Positions 1-7,160 of a stretch of 10,334 bases of DNA are shown in pieces; position 1 is the first letter of the stretch, and every line of letters starts with the position of its first letter. The translations under genes were made by a program, and so were the position numbers. The notes under the pieces were generated by a model, which ran no database searches, was not told the origin of the DNA, and was given only the letters and a program-made list of their open reading frames with translations. This DNA comes from Pseudomonadota bacterium (lineage in GTDB: Bacteria; Pseudomonadota; Alphaproteobacteria; Acetobacterales; Acetobacteraceae), in NCBI GenBank assembly GCA_021826565.1, contig JAKAZJ010000032.1, positions 1 to 10,334 on the forward strand, read 5' to 3'.

Positions 1-83
1 CCTGGCCTTGCTCGCCTCACACCACCCCCCCCCACCCGCCGGCATTCCGCCGCTCGGGCTTGGCCTAATGCACGGAGACGGTC

Positions 84-1988
84 ATGTGTGGCGTGGCGGG
101 GGTGCTGGACCTGATCGGGGCGCGGGATGTTGGCGGGGCTTTGCTGCGGCGGATGACGGCGGCGTTGGCGCATCGGGGGCCGGACGGGGATGGGTTTCAT
201 GAGGCGCCGGGGGTAGCGCTGGGGCATCGGCGGCTGGCGATCGTGGATCCGCGTGCCGGGCAGCAGCCGATGTATTCCGCGGATGGCTCGGTTGCCATCG
301 TCTACAACGGCATGATCTATAATTTCCAGTCGTTGCGCCCGCGGCTGGAAGCGCTGGGGCATGTTTTCCGCACGAATTGCGATACCGAGACGATCCTGCA
401 TGCCTGGGCGGCCTGGGGGCCGGCGTGTCTGGCCGAGCTGGATGGGATGTTCGCGTTTGCGTTGTGGGATGCGCGGCGCGGGGAATTGTTTCTGGCGCGC
501 GATCGGCTGGGCAAGAAGCCGGTTTATTATGCGGTGACCGGGGACGGGCGATTCGTATTCGCTTCGGAGCTGGCGGCGTTGCGGATGGAACCGGACGTGG
601 GGCGGTCGGTGGCGCCCGAGGCAGTGGCGGATTTCTTCGCCTATGGTTTCGTGCCTGATCCGGGCACGATCTATCGTGACGTGTTCAAGCTGGCGCCGGG
701 GCATTTTCTGCGGTTGCGCCGGGGCGGCGGGATGGCGGCGCCGGAGCGCTATTGGCGTCCGCGGATCGTGCCGATCGCGGTGGGTGAGGCGGAGGCGGCG
801 GAGCAGGTGCGGGCGCGGCTGCGCGCGGCCACCGATGTGCGGCTGATTGCCGATGTGCCGTTGGGGGCGTTCCTGTCGGGGGGCGTGGATTCCTCGGCCG
901 TGGTGGCGATGGCGGCAGAGCTGCGAGCGGGGATCGACACGTTCACGATCGGCTTCCCGGGTGCCGAGGACGAGACCCCGTACGCCGCGATGGTGGCCGC
1001 CCGGTACGGCACCACGCAGCATGTGGAGGCGGCCGAGGCGGTGGATTTCATCGATGCCGCGCGCGCGCAGGGGCGGATTTTCGGCGAGCCGTTCGGCGAT
1101 CAGTCCGCCGTGCCCACGTATCGCGTCTGCGCGCTGGCGCGTCGGTTCGCGACCGTGGCGATCTCGGGCGATGGCGGAGATGAGGTGTTCGCGGGGTATC
1201 GCCGCCATCGCTGGCATCGTCTGGTGGAGGGGGCGCGGGCGGTGCTGCCGGCATCGGTTCGGCGCGGCGTGGTGGGGCGGCTGGCGGCGGTGTATCCGAA
1301 GCTGGATCGCGCGCCGCGATGGTTGCGCGCGCGCCATACGCTGACCGAACTCAGCCTGGACAGCGCGCTGGGCTATTACCGGACTTTGGTTCGTGTGCAG
1401 GACGAAGCGCGGGCCGCCTTGTTCGCGCCCGGCCTGAGCGCCGCGCTGGACGGATACGATCCGGCGGCGCGCGTCGGGGCATTGATGGCCGAGAGCGGGA
1501 CCGAGGACCCGCTGGCGCAGGCGCAGTATGTGGATCTGGCGCTGTGGTTGGCGGGCGGGATGCTGACCAAGGTGGATCGCGCCAGCATGGCGCATGGGCT
1601 GGAGGTGCGCGCGCCGTTCCTGGACCACCGCCTGGTGGAATGGGGGTTGTCGCTGCCGGCCGCATTGAAGCTGCGCGGCGGCGAGGGGAAATACCTGCTC
1701 AAGCGCGCGCTGGAGCCGCTGCTGCCGCGCGCGGTTCTGTATCGTCCGAAACAGGGTTTCGCGATGTCGCTGGCTGGGTTGTTCCGGCGCGAGATGCCGC
1801 GGCTGCGGGCGCGGCTGGCGGGGCCGGGTTTGGGCGATTGCGGATTGTTCCGGATGGCCGCGGTGACGCGGCTACTGGACCAGCACGAGGCCGGGCGGTT
1901 CGATCATAGCCTGGCGCTGTGGCAGCTGCTGGTGTTCGAGGGGTTCGTTGCTTCGGAGCTATCGGGCGAGATGGTGGCGGCGGCGTAG
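84..1988 (+). CDS. asnB: Asparagine synthase (glutamine-hydrolysing), XrtA/PEP-CTERM-associated amidotransferase type
   Basis: This 634-residue class II amidotransferase should transfer ammonia from glutamine to an ATP-activated carboxylate, in the cytoplasm. Seen: it begins MCG, so Cys2 becomes the N-terminal nucleophile after Met removal. The glutaminase domain covers about residues 1-190 (HRGPDG, YNGMIYNF, LARDRLGKKP). The synthetase domain has the PP-loop SGGVDSS at 265-271, then SGDGGDE and TKVDRASMAHGLEVRAPFLD. The ATG at 84 has GGAG at 74-77, six bases upstream. Length and motif wording fit the asparagine synthases found beside exosortase A genes, where they are thought to amidate a sugar or polymer rather than make free asparagine; that role is inferred. 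A glycosyltransferase of the same system converges on it, 25 nt away. Coding is GGG/GCG/CGG-rich: 9 of the first 12 glycines are GGG. Family is certain; system assignment is likely. Confidence 0.93.
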   Translation: MCGVAGVLDLIGARDVGGALLRRMTAALAHRGPDGDGFHEAPGVALGHRRLAIVDPRAGQQPMYSADGSVAIVYNGMIYNFQSLRPRLEALGHVFRTNCDTETILHAWAAWGPACLAELDGMFAFALWDARRGELFLARDRLGKKPVYYAVTGDGRFVFASELAALRMEPDVGRSVAPEAVADFFAYGFVPDPGTIYRDVFKLAPGHFLRLRRGGGMAAPERYWRPRIVPIAVGEAEAAEQVRARLRAATDVRLIADVPLGAFLSGGVDSSAVVAMAAELRAGIDTFTIGFPGAEDETPYAAMVAARYGTTQHVEAAEAVDFIDAARAQGRIFGEPFGDQSAVPTYRVCALARRFATVAISGDGGDEVFAGYRRHRWHRLVEGARAVLPASVRRGVVGRLAAVYPKLDRAPRWLRARHTLTELSLDSALGYYRTLVRVQDEARAALFAPGLSAALDGYDPAARVGALMAESGTEDPLAQAQYVDLALWLAGGMLTKVDRASMAHGLEVRAPFLDHRLVEWGLSLPAALKLRGGEGKYLLKRALEPLLPRAVLYRPKQGFAMSLAGLFRREMPRLRARLAGPGLGDCGLFRMAAVTRLLDQHEAGRFDHSLALWQLLVFEGFVASELSGEMVAAA

Positions 1989-2013
1989 CGGGCGCAGCCC
2001 CGTCACGCGCAGA

Positions 2014-3198
2014 TCAAGCGGGTTGCGTGCGCGCCAGCCGCGCGTACACGTCCTTGTAGCCCGCCGCGGCCACCGGCCAGACGCGTTGTTCCGTCACGAA
2101 CCGCCGTGCTTGCGCCCGCATCGCGTCATGCCGCGGCGCCGCCGCGATCGCGTCGGCAACGCGCCGCGCCAGCGCCGCCGGATCGTCGGCGGCGAACAGG
2201 AACCCGGTCACGTCGTTTTCGATCAGTTCGCGGTGCCCGCCGACATCCGAGGCCAGCACCAGGCGTCCCTCGGCCATCGCTTCCAGCGGTTTCAGCGGCG
2301 TGACCAGCTCGGTCAGCCGGATGCGCCGGCGCGGCAGCACCAGGAAATCCACCAGATCGTAGTAGCGCGTCACCTGATCGTGCGGCACCCGGCCGGTGAA
2401 GCGCACCGCGTCCCCGAGCGGTGCCGCCGCCGCGCGCAACGCGGCCTCCATCGGCCCGCCGCCGACCAGCAGCAGCGCGATCTCGGGGTGCGCGGCGCGG
2501 ATCGCGGGCATCGCCGCCAGCAGCAGGTCCAGCCCTTCGTAGTGGTAGAACGAGCCGATGAACCCCAGCACCGTCCGCCCGGTCAGTCCGAGCGAGGCGG
2601 CCAGCGCCGGGTCAGGCGCGCGGGCATCGGCCAGCCGGGCAGGATCGACCGCGTTCGGGACCACGGCCAGTTTCGCGTCCGGGATTCCCCGCCCGGTGAT
2701 CTCGGCGCGCATCGCCTGGCACAAGGTGACCACCGCGTCGGCCTGGCGCATCAGCCTGGTTTCCAGCGCGCGGGTGATCCGGTAGCGGGCGCTGCCCGCG
2801 GTGGTGTGACCCAGATCGACGGCCGCGTCTTCCCACAGCCCGCGTAGTTCATAGACCATCGGCAGGCCGGCGCGGCGCGCGGCCCATAGCGCGGGGTAGC
2901 CGGCCAGCAGCGGCGAATGGGCATGAACGATGTCGGGGGCGGTGGCGCGAATCACCGCATCCAGGCGGCGCGAGAGGGCACGCATCTCGGCGATCTCGCG
3001 CAAAATCGGCGCGCGGGTGACGGTGTGGGGGGTGCGGTGGAACTCCCAGCCATCGACTTTGTCGAGGTCCGGCGTGCCGGCGTTATGGCGCGGGCCGGTC
3101 ACCTGCACCGTATGCCAGCCGAAGCCGCGCTGCGCGTTCAGCAGGCCGAGGCTGCGGAACACATAGCCGCTTTGCAGCGGCAGCGCGTGGTCCAGCAC
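2014..3198 (-). CDS. Family 4 glycosyltransferase, PEP-CTERM/XrtA-associated type
   Basis: A GT-B fold, group 4 glycosyltransferase that should add a sugar from a nucleotide-sugar donor to a lipid-linked glycan on the cytoplasmic face of the membrane. Seen, in order: LDHALPLQSGYVFRS at the N-terminus; AHSPLLAGYPALWAARRAG and YELRGLWED in the acceptor half; VVPNAVDP at the domain hinge; FIGSFYHYEGLD, LLVGGGP and FTGRVPHD in the donor half; and TELVTPLKPLEAMAEG, the acidic donor-binding region, followed by ASDVGGHREL. These match the glycosyltransferase group found in exosortase A exopolysaccharide clusters, consistent with the convergent asparagine synthase. The first canonical start in frame is GTG at 3198, giving 394 residues, but this removes the usual first beta strand: the preceding in-frame codons read TILHV, as in relatives. 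The true start is probably upstream at a non-standard codon, ATC at 3225-3223, which has a good ribosome site. Confidence 0.88.
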   Translation of the reverse strand: MLDHALPLQSGYVFRSLGLLNAQRGFGWHTVQVTGPRHNAGTPDLDKVDGWEFHRTPHTVTRAPILREIAEMRALSRRLDAVIRATAPDIVHAHSPLLAGYPALWAARRAGLPMVYELRGLWEDAAVDLGHTTAGSARYRITRALETRLMRQADAVVTLCQAMRAEITGRGIPDAKLAVVPNAVDPARLADARAPDPALAASLGLTGRTVLGFIGSFYHYEGLDLLLAAMPAIRAAHPEIALLLVGGGPMEAALRAAAAPLGDAVRFTGRVPHDQVTRYYDLVDFLVLPRRRIRLTELVTPLKPLEAMAEGRLVLASDVGGHRELIENDVTGFLFAADDPAALARRVADAIAAAPRHDAMRAQARRFVTEQRVWPVAAAGYKDVYARLARTQPA

Positions 3199-3222
3199 AT
3201 GCAGGATGGTGAGGGGGGAGGA

Positions 3223-3235
3223 GATGGCCGGCTCC
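3223..3235 (-). promoter_or_regulatory. Candidate ribosome binding site and non-AUG (ATC) start for the glycosyltransferase
   Basis: On the minus strand GGAG (3235-3232) is followed by six bases and then ATC (3225-3223), in frame with the glycosyltransferase. Starting here adds nine residues (ISSPLTILH, the first read as Met) and restores the TILHV strand that relatives carry before LDH. The GTG at 3198 has only pyrimidine-rich sequence upstream and no Shine-Dalgarno. A G-to-C change at plus-strand position 3223 would make the codon ATG, so a base-call error is the main alternative. Confidence 0.4.
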
Positions 3236-3293
3236 GGAACGTGGGATGGAGATGGTATCGCCCGGGGATGGGGGCGCGGGCAACCGGGGCGTG

Positions 3294-3308
3294 CCCGATC
3301 CGATCGGG
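3294..3308. repeat. Perfect 7-bp inverted repeat (possible operator)
   Basis: CCCGATC at 3294-3300 and GATCGGG at 3302-3308 are exact inverted repeats around one central base. The dyad lies in the 173-bp divergent gap, 64 nt before the dehydrogenase start at 3372, where a repressor or activator could bind. No regulator gene is adjacent and no convincing -35/-10 pair was found beside it, so the operator role is only a suggestion. It could also be chance in GC-rich DNA. Confidence 0.35.
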
Positions 3309-3371
3309 ACCGGCCGGCTTTACTCCGTCTCGCGATCTGCCACGCTGATCTTTCGCCAGGGGAGGTCCGCC

Positions 3372-4145
3372 ATGCCCGAGCTTGCCGGTCAGATCGCGCT
3401 TGTCACCGGCGCCAGCCGCGGAATTGGCCGGGCGGTGGCGCTGGCCTTCGCTGCCGCCGGCGCGGATATCGGGTTCTGCCATCTGGACGATCCCGCCACC
3501 GCCGCCGCGACCGAGGCCGAGATTGCGGCCTGCCGCGCCCCCCAGGATATGTCAGCCGGCGCCCGGGTGCTGGCGCGTCGCGTGGACGTGGCGGATCTGC
3601 CGGCCCTGCGCGCCTTCGCCGCCGAGGTCGCCCGCCGCCTGGGTCCCATCGACATCCTGGTCAACAACGCCGGCATGAACATCCGCCGCCGGTTCGAGGA
3701 CTATACGGAAGCCGAATTCGACCGTCTGCTCGACGTGCATCTGCGCGCGACGTTCTTTCTTGCTCAGGCGGTCTATCCGGCGATGTGCGCGCGCGGTTCC
3801 GGCTGCATCATCAACATCGCCTCGCAGCAGGCACTGACCGGATCGGCGGGCGCGGTGCCGTATTCCGCCGCCAAGGCCGGTATTCTGGGTTTCACCCGCG
3901 CGCTGGCGCGTGAGGCCGCGCCGCGCGGCGTGCGCGTGAACGCGATCGCCCCGGGCCCGATCGAGACCGATCTTCTGGCCGGCAACTCGGAACAATGGCG
4001 CACCGCGTTCCGCGCGCGCCTGCCCGCCGGGCGCTTCGGCCGCCCGGACGAGATCGCCGCCACCGCCCTGTTGCTCGCCGGGCCGTCCGGCGGCTTCTAT
4101 GTCGGCGCCTGCCTGTCGCCCAATGGCGGCGACGTGATGCATTGA
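3372..4145 (+). CDS. Short-chain dehydrogenase/reductase (FabG-like SDR)
   Basis: A classical SDR of 257 residues, expected to interconvert an alcohol and a ketone with NAD(H) or NADP(H) in the cytoplasm. Seen: the cofactor motif TGASRGIG at residues 12-19, NNAG at 98-101, catalytic Ser151 (NIAS), Tyr164 and Lys168 (YSAAK), and PGPIETDL after the active site. The Asn that usually completes the tetrad (VNL) is His123 here (VHL), a variant found in other SDRs. ATG 3372 is chosen because GGGGAGG stands just upstream and the protein then begins at the usual distance from the Rossmann motif; an in-frame extension back to 3246 adds residues without family likeness. The next gene starts 13 nt after its stop. 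It opens a run of redox genes; the substrate is unknown. FabG of fatty acid synthesis is unlikely from this context. Confidence 0.93.
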   Translation: MPELAGQIALVTGASRGIGRAVALAFAAAGADIGFCHLDDPATAAATEAEIAACRAPQDMSAGARVLARRVDVADLPALRAFAAEVARRLGPIDILVNNAGMNIRRRFEDYTEAEFDRLLDVHLRATFFLAQAVYPAMCARGSGCIINIASQQALTGSAGAVPYSAAKAGILGFTRALAREAAPRGVRVNAIAPGPIETDLLAGNSEQWRTAFRARLPAGRFGRPDEIAATALLLAGPSGGFYVGACLSPNGGDVMH

Positions 4146-4158
4146 ATCGGAGACCAGG

Positions 4159-4995
4159 ATGCCCCCCACCGTTGCCGTGATTGCCCCTGGCGCCATGGGC
4201 AGCGCCGTCGCCGCCTGCCTCACGGCGCGAGGGGTGGAGGTGCGGACGTCGTTGCTGGGTCGCTCCGACGCCTCCGCCGCGCGCGCCCATCTTGCCGGGA
4301 TGCGCGGGGTCGATGACGCCGCCATCGCCGCGTGCGACATCATCCTGTCGATCGTGCCGCCGGGGGAGGCCACGGGCCTGGCGCGGCGTCTGGCGCCGGT
4401 GCTGAGCGCGGCGCGGCGCAAGCCGGTCTATGTCGATGCCAACGCGATCGCGCCGGCGACGGTTGCGCGCATCGCCGGCCTGCTGGCAGCCACCGGCTGC
4501 GGCTTCGTCGATGGCGGCATCATCGGTCCGCCGCCGCAGCCCGGGTCCACCACGACGCGGATGTATCTCTCCGGCCCCGAATCCGCCCGCGCGGCGGTGC
4601 TGGGGGATTGGGGTCTGGCGACGCCGGTGCTGGATGGGCCGGTCGGCTTCGCCTCGGCGATGAAGCTGTCCTATGCCGGGATCACCAAGGGGTTCACCGC
4701 GCTGGGCGCGATGATGCTGCTGGCGGCGACGCGCGCGGGCACCGATGCCGCGTTGCGCGCCGAGCTTGCGCAGAGCCAGCCGCAGCTGCTGACCTGGCTC
4801 ACCCGCCAGGTGCCGCGGATGCCGGACAAGGCGTATCGCTGGGTGGCGGAGATGGAAGAGATCGCGGCCTTCACCGGCGCCGACCCCGCCGCCGCCACAT
4901 CCTTTGCCGCCGCGGCGCGGTTGTACGAGCGTCTCGCCGCCGATCACGCAAGCGCGGGGCCGGAGACGGCGGCGCTGACCCAGTTCCTGTCCTGA
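4159..4995 (+). CDS. NAD(P)-binding 6-phosphogluconate/beta-hydroxyacid dehydrogenase-like protein, DUF1932-type
   Basis: A 278-residue protein of the beta-hydroxyacid dehydrogenase superfamily. Residues 1 to about 160 form a Rossmann domain: VAVIAPGAMGS near the N-terminus, CDIILSIVPP, YVDANAIAP and FVDGGIIGPPPQPGST. The helical C-terminal half begins near FASAMKLSYAGITKGF and matches the DUF1932 type; Lys169 (SAMK) sits where superfamily members carry the catalytic lysine. The first glycine of the usual GxGxxG is Ala9 here (APGAMG). The family is expected to oxidise a hydroxyacid with NAD(P)+; no substrate is established that I can name. ATG 4159 has GGAGA at 4149-4153 at good spacing, 13 nt after the SDR stop, so the two are probably co-transcribed. 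Confidence 0.88.
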   Translation: MPPTVAVIAPGAMGSAVAACLTARGVEVRTSLLGRSDASAARAHLAGMRGVDDAAIAACDIILSIVPPGEATGLARRLAPVLSAARRKPVYVDANAIAPATVARIAGLLAATGCGFVDGGIIGPPPQPGSTTTRMYLSGPESARAAVLGDWGLATPVLDGPVGFASAMKLSYAGITKGFTALGAMMLLAATRAGTDAALRAELAQSQPQLLTWLTRQVPRMPDKAYRWVAEMEEIAAFTGADPAAATSFAAAARLYERLAADHASAGPETAALTQFLS

Positions 4996-5104
4996 TCGGT
5001 CGGGCGGGTGTGTCGGCGACGGGCCGGCCGCGCCGTTACGGCATCGCCCCCATCCCGCGACCTACGCCCGCTTGTCACGTTCCGACCGCCCCTGGAGATT
5101 CCCC

Positions 5105-6271
5105 ATGCACGGCATCCACCGTTTCCCCGATATGGACCGCGTGGTCTATGGCGAAGCCTTCGATCAGGCTGCGGCGCGCGAGTGCGAACGGCTCGACGCC
5201 CGTGCGGCCTTCGCGCTGGTCTCCGCCACCATCGCGCGTGAGACCGACCTGCTGGACCGGCTGCGCGCCGCGCTCGGCAACCGTCTCGCCGGTGTCTGGA
5301 CGCGCATGGGCGCGCACACGCCGCGCCCGGATGTCGTGGACGCGGCCAACGCCGCCCGCGCGGTGGGCGCCGATCTGCTGATCACGCTGGGCGGCGGATC
5401 GCAGACCGACGCGGCGAAGATGGTCGGGCTCTGCCTTGGCAACGGCGTGACCGCGCCCGCGGAGCTGGATGCGTTCCGTGCCCGGATCGAGGCCGATGGC
5501 CGCACCACGCGCCCGCCGGTGCACCCACCGGGCGTGCGCGCGATCGCGATCCCCACCACGCTCTCGGCCGGGGAATACACCGCCTTCGCCGGCTGCACGG
5601 ACCCGGTGCGCGGGGTGAAGGAAAGCTACGGCCAGGCGCTGATGATGCCGCGCGCGGTGATCCTGGACCCGGAGATCACGTTGCGTACGCCCACCTGGCT
5701 GTTTCTCTCCACCGGCATCCGCGCCGTCGATCACGCGGTGGAGGATCTGTGCGCGGTGAATGCGCAACCTTTTTCCGACGGCACCTCGTTGCACGCGCTG
5801 CGGCTGCTTGCGCGTGGGCTGCGCGCGGTCAAGCGCGATCCCGCCGATTTCGCCGCGCGGCTGGACTGCCAGCTGGGGGCCTGGATGTCGGTGGTGGGAT
5901 CGCAGAACGGCGTGGCGAAAGGCGCCAGCCACGGCATCGGCCATGTCCTGGGCGGCACCGCCGGCGTGGCGCATGGCTATACCTCGTGCATCATGCTGCC
6001 GCCGGTGCTGCGCTATAACGCCGGCGTCACCGCCGAACGCCAGGCCTGGGCGGCGGAGGCGATGGGACGCCCCGGCATCGCCGCGGCCGATGCGGTGGCG
6101 GAACTGGTCGCCGAGCTTGGCCTGCCCGGCCGGCTGCGCGATGTCGGCGTGCCGGCCGAGTTGCTGGATCGGATCGCCCAGGAATCGATGCATGATCGCT
6201 GGGTGCATACCAACCCGCGCCGCATCGCGGGGCCGGCGGATGTGCGCGCGCTGCTGGACGCGGCCTGGTGA
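5105..6271 (+). CDS. Iron-containing alcohol dehydrogenase family protein (maleylacetate-reductase-like)
   Basis: A 388-residue group III alcohol dehydrogenase. The N-terminal dinucleotide-binding domain carries GGGSQTDAAKMVG and AIPTTLSAGEYT. The helical domain carries STGIRAVDHAVEDL, then GASHGIGHVLGG and VAHGYTSCIMLP. Compared with E. coli FucO (ligands Asp196, His200, His263, His277), the three histidines are kept as His210, His276 and His290, but the Asp position is Arg206. Maleylacetate reductases also often lack this Asp. It should be an NAD(P)H-linked reductase or alcohol dehydrogenase; substrate unknown, and metal dependence is doubtful. ATG 5105 follows GGAG near 5094 and is preferred to the upstream in-frame start at 5072. 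It lies 109 nt after the previous gene, with no clear terminator between. Its stop overlaps the next start by one base. Confidence 0.9.
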   Translation: MHGIHRFPDMDRVVYGEAFDQAAARECERLDARAAFALVSATIARETDLLDRLRAALGNRLAGVWTRMGAHTPRPDVVDAANAARAVGADLLITLGGGSQTDAAKMVGLCLGNGVTAPAELDAFRARIEADGRTTRPPVHPPGVRAIAIPTTLSAGEYTAFAGCTDPVRGVKESYGQALMMPRAVILDPEITLRTPTWLFLSTGIRAVDHAVEDLCAVNAQPFSDGTSLHALRLLARGLRAVKRDPADFAARLDCQLGAWMSVVGSQNGVAKGASHGIGHVLGGTAGVAHGYTSCIMLPPVLRYNAGVTAERQAWAAEAMGRPGIAAADAVAELVAELGLPGRLRDVGVPAELLDRIAQESMHDRWVHTNPRRIAGPADVRALLDAAW

Positions 6272-7107
6272 TGATCCTGGGATCGTTCTGGATCGCGCTG
6301 GCGATCAAGGCCGCGTTCACCGCCTGCGTGGTGGTTGGCGCGCTGGCTGCCGCCGAGGCCGCCGGCCCGTTCTGGGGCGGGCTGATCGCCAGTTTCCCGA
6401 TCTCCGCCGGCCCCGCCTATGTTCTGCTGGCGCTGCAACACGGCTCGCGCTTCATCGCCGCCTCGGCGTTGGAGAGCTTCGCGATCAATGCCGGCACCTG
6501 GCTGTTTCTGCTGGTCCTGATCCGGCTGGCCCCGCGCGTGCGCTGGCCGTGGGCGCTGGGGGGCGCGCTTGGGACCTGGCTGGCGGCGGCGGCGGTGATC
6601 CAGGCGCTGCCCTGGACGGCCGGGACGGCGCTGGCGTTGAACCTGCTGCTGCTGGGCGCCGCGCTGGGGCTGACGCGCGGGCACGGGCAGCCGGTGGGGA
6701 CGGCGCCGCGCGGCGTGCGGCGGTGGTTCGATCTGCCGCTGCGCGCATTGCTGGTCGCGACCCTGGTGACCACCGTGGTGACCGGCAGCCGGGTGCTGGG
6801 GCCGCGCTTCACCGGGCTGGGGGCGGTGTTCCCGATTGCGTTCTCCTCCCTCGGGTTGTTGGCGCTGACGCGGCTGGGTGGGGCGACCACGGCGGCACTG
6901 ATGGCGAGCGCCCTGCGTGCGCTACCCGGCTTCGCGCTGGCGCTGCTGGTGCTGCATCTGGGCGCAATGCGGTTCGGATCGTTTCCGGCGATGGGGATGG
7001 CGCTTGGGGTCAACGCGCTCTGGGCGTTGGGGGTGCTGGCGCGGCGGCGGCGGGCGATGATGTCCGCTCCCGCGCTGGTCCCGGTGCGCGACATGGGCGG
7101 GCGATGA
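6271..7107 (+). CDS. Polytopic membrane protein with internal duplication, function unknown
   Basis: A 278-residue, strongly hydrophobic protein with about nine membrane segments (roughly residues 6-28, 35-55, 62-86, 93-111, 117-135, 157-173, 180-202, 206-230, 237-257) and a basic C-terminal tail. I do not recognise a named family. Residues 32-44 (GPFWGGLIASFPI) and 177-189 (GPRFTGLGAVFPI) match without gaps, as do the helices just before them, so the protein seems to consist of two related halves about 145 residues apart, with one extra helix between. This is the architecture of many secondary transporters, but transport is inference only. ATG 6271 shares its A with the TGA of the dehydrogenase gene; a GTG at 6268 would add one residue. 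The tight coupling suggests it serves the same pathway, perhaps moving a substrate or product. Coding is G-rich, like the asparagine synthase. Confidence 0.8.
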   Translation: MILGSFWIALAIKAAFTACVVVGALAAAEAAGPFWGGLIASFPISAGPAYVLLALQHGSRFIAASALESFAINAGTWLFLLVLIRLAPRVRWPWALGGALGTWLAAAAVIQALPWTAGTALALNLLLLGAALGLTRGHGQPVGTAPRGVRRWFDLPLRALLVATLVTTVVTGSRVLGPRFTGLGAVFPIAFSSLGLLALTRLGGATTAALMASALRALPGFALALLVLHLGAMRFGSFPAMGMALGVNALWALGVLARRRRAMMSAPALVPVRDMGGR

Positions 7108-7132
7108 CGCGCGCGCGGGGGGCTGGTACACT
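7104..7132 (+). promoter_or_regulatory. Weak candidate promoter for yicC-gmk
   Basis: ATGACG (7104-7109) and TACACT (7127-7132) are 17 bases apart, each matching four of six sigma-70 consensus positions, in the 53-nt gap before yicC and overlapping the stop of the membrane protein gene. The match is poor enough to be chance. Read-through from upstream would also explain yicC expression. Confidence 0.25.
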
Positions 7133-7160
7133 CCGCGCCCGCGTCCGTCCGGAGCCTGCC

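Noticed and set aside
26..37. C-run near the left edge as a possible phase-variation tract
   Set aside because: It is interrupted by A and lies upstream of the ribosome site without an obvious promoter; no evidence of switching.
1..83. Proline-rich reading frame ending with TAA at 66-68, and an overlapping frame from 8 to 202
   Set aside because: The first could be the tail of a gene left of the window but has no recognisable sequence. The second overlaps the asparagine synthase in another frame and looks like composition-driven noise.
1989..2013. Short hairpin (GGGC/GCCC) between the convergent asparagine synthase and glycosyltransferase genes
   Set aside because: Only four base pairs and no T-tract on either strand; not supportable as a terminator.
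1948..2847. Long open frame on the + strand opposite the glycosyltransferase
   Set aside because: It is Arg/Gln/His-rich, antisense to a clear gene and has no family motif; typical of high-GC DNA.
3892..4947. Long minus-strand open frames across the SDR and DUF1932 genes, and similar ones at 5075-6208 and 6417-7883
   Set aside because: They are antisense to well-supported genes, have low-complexity composition and no recognisable domain.
5014..5035. CGGCG/CGCCG inverted repeat around a GGCCGGCC core before the iron-ADH gene
   Set aside because: No T-run follows and such repeats are expected by chance at this GC content, so it was not called a terminator or operator.
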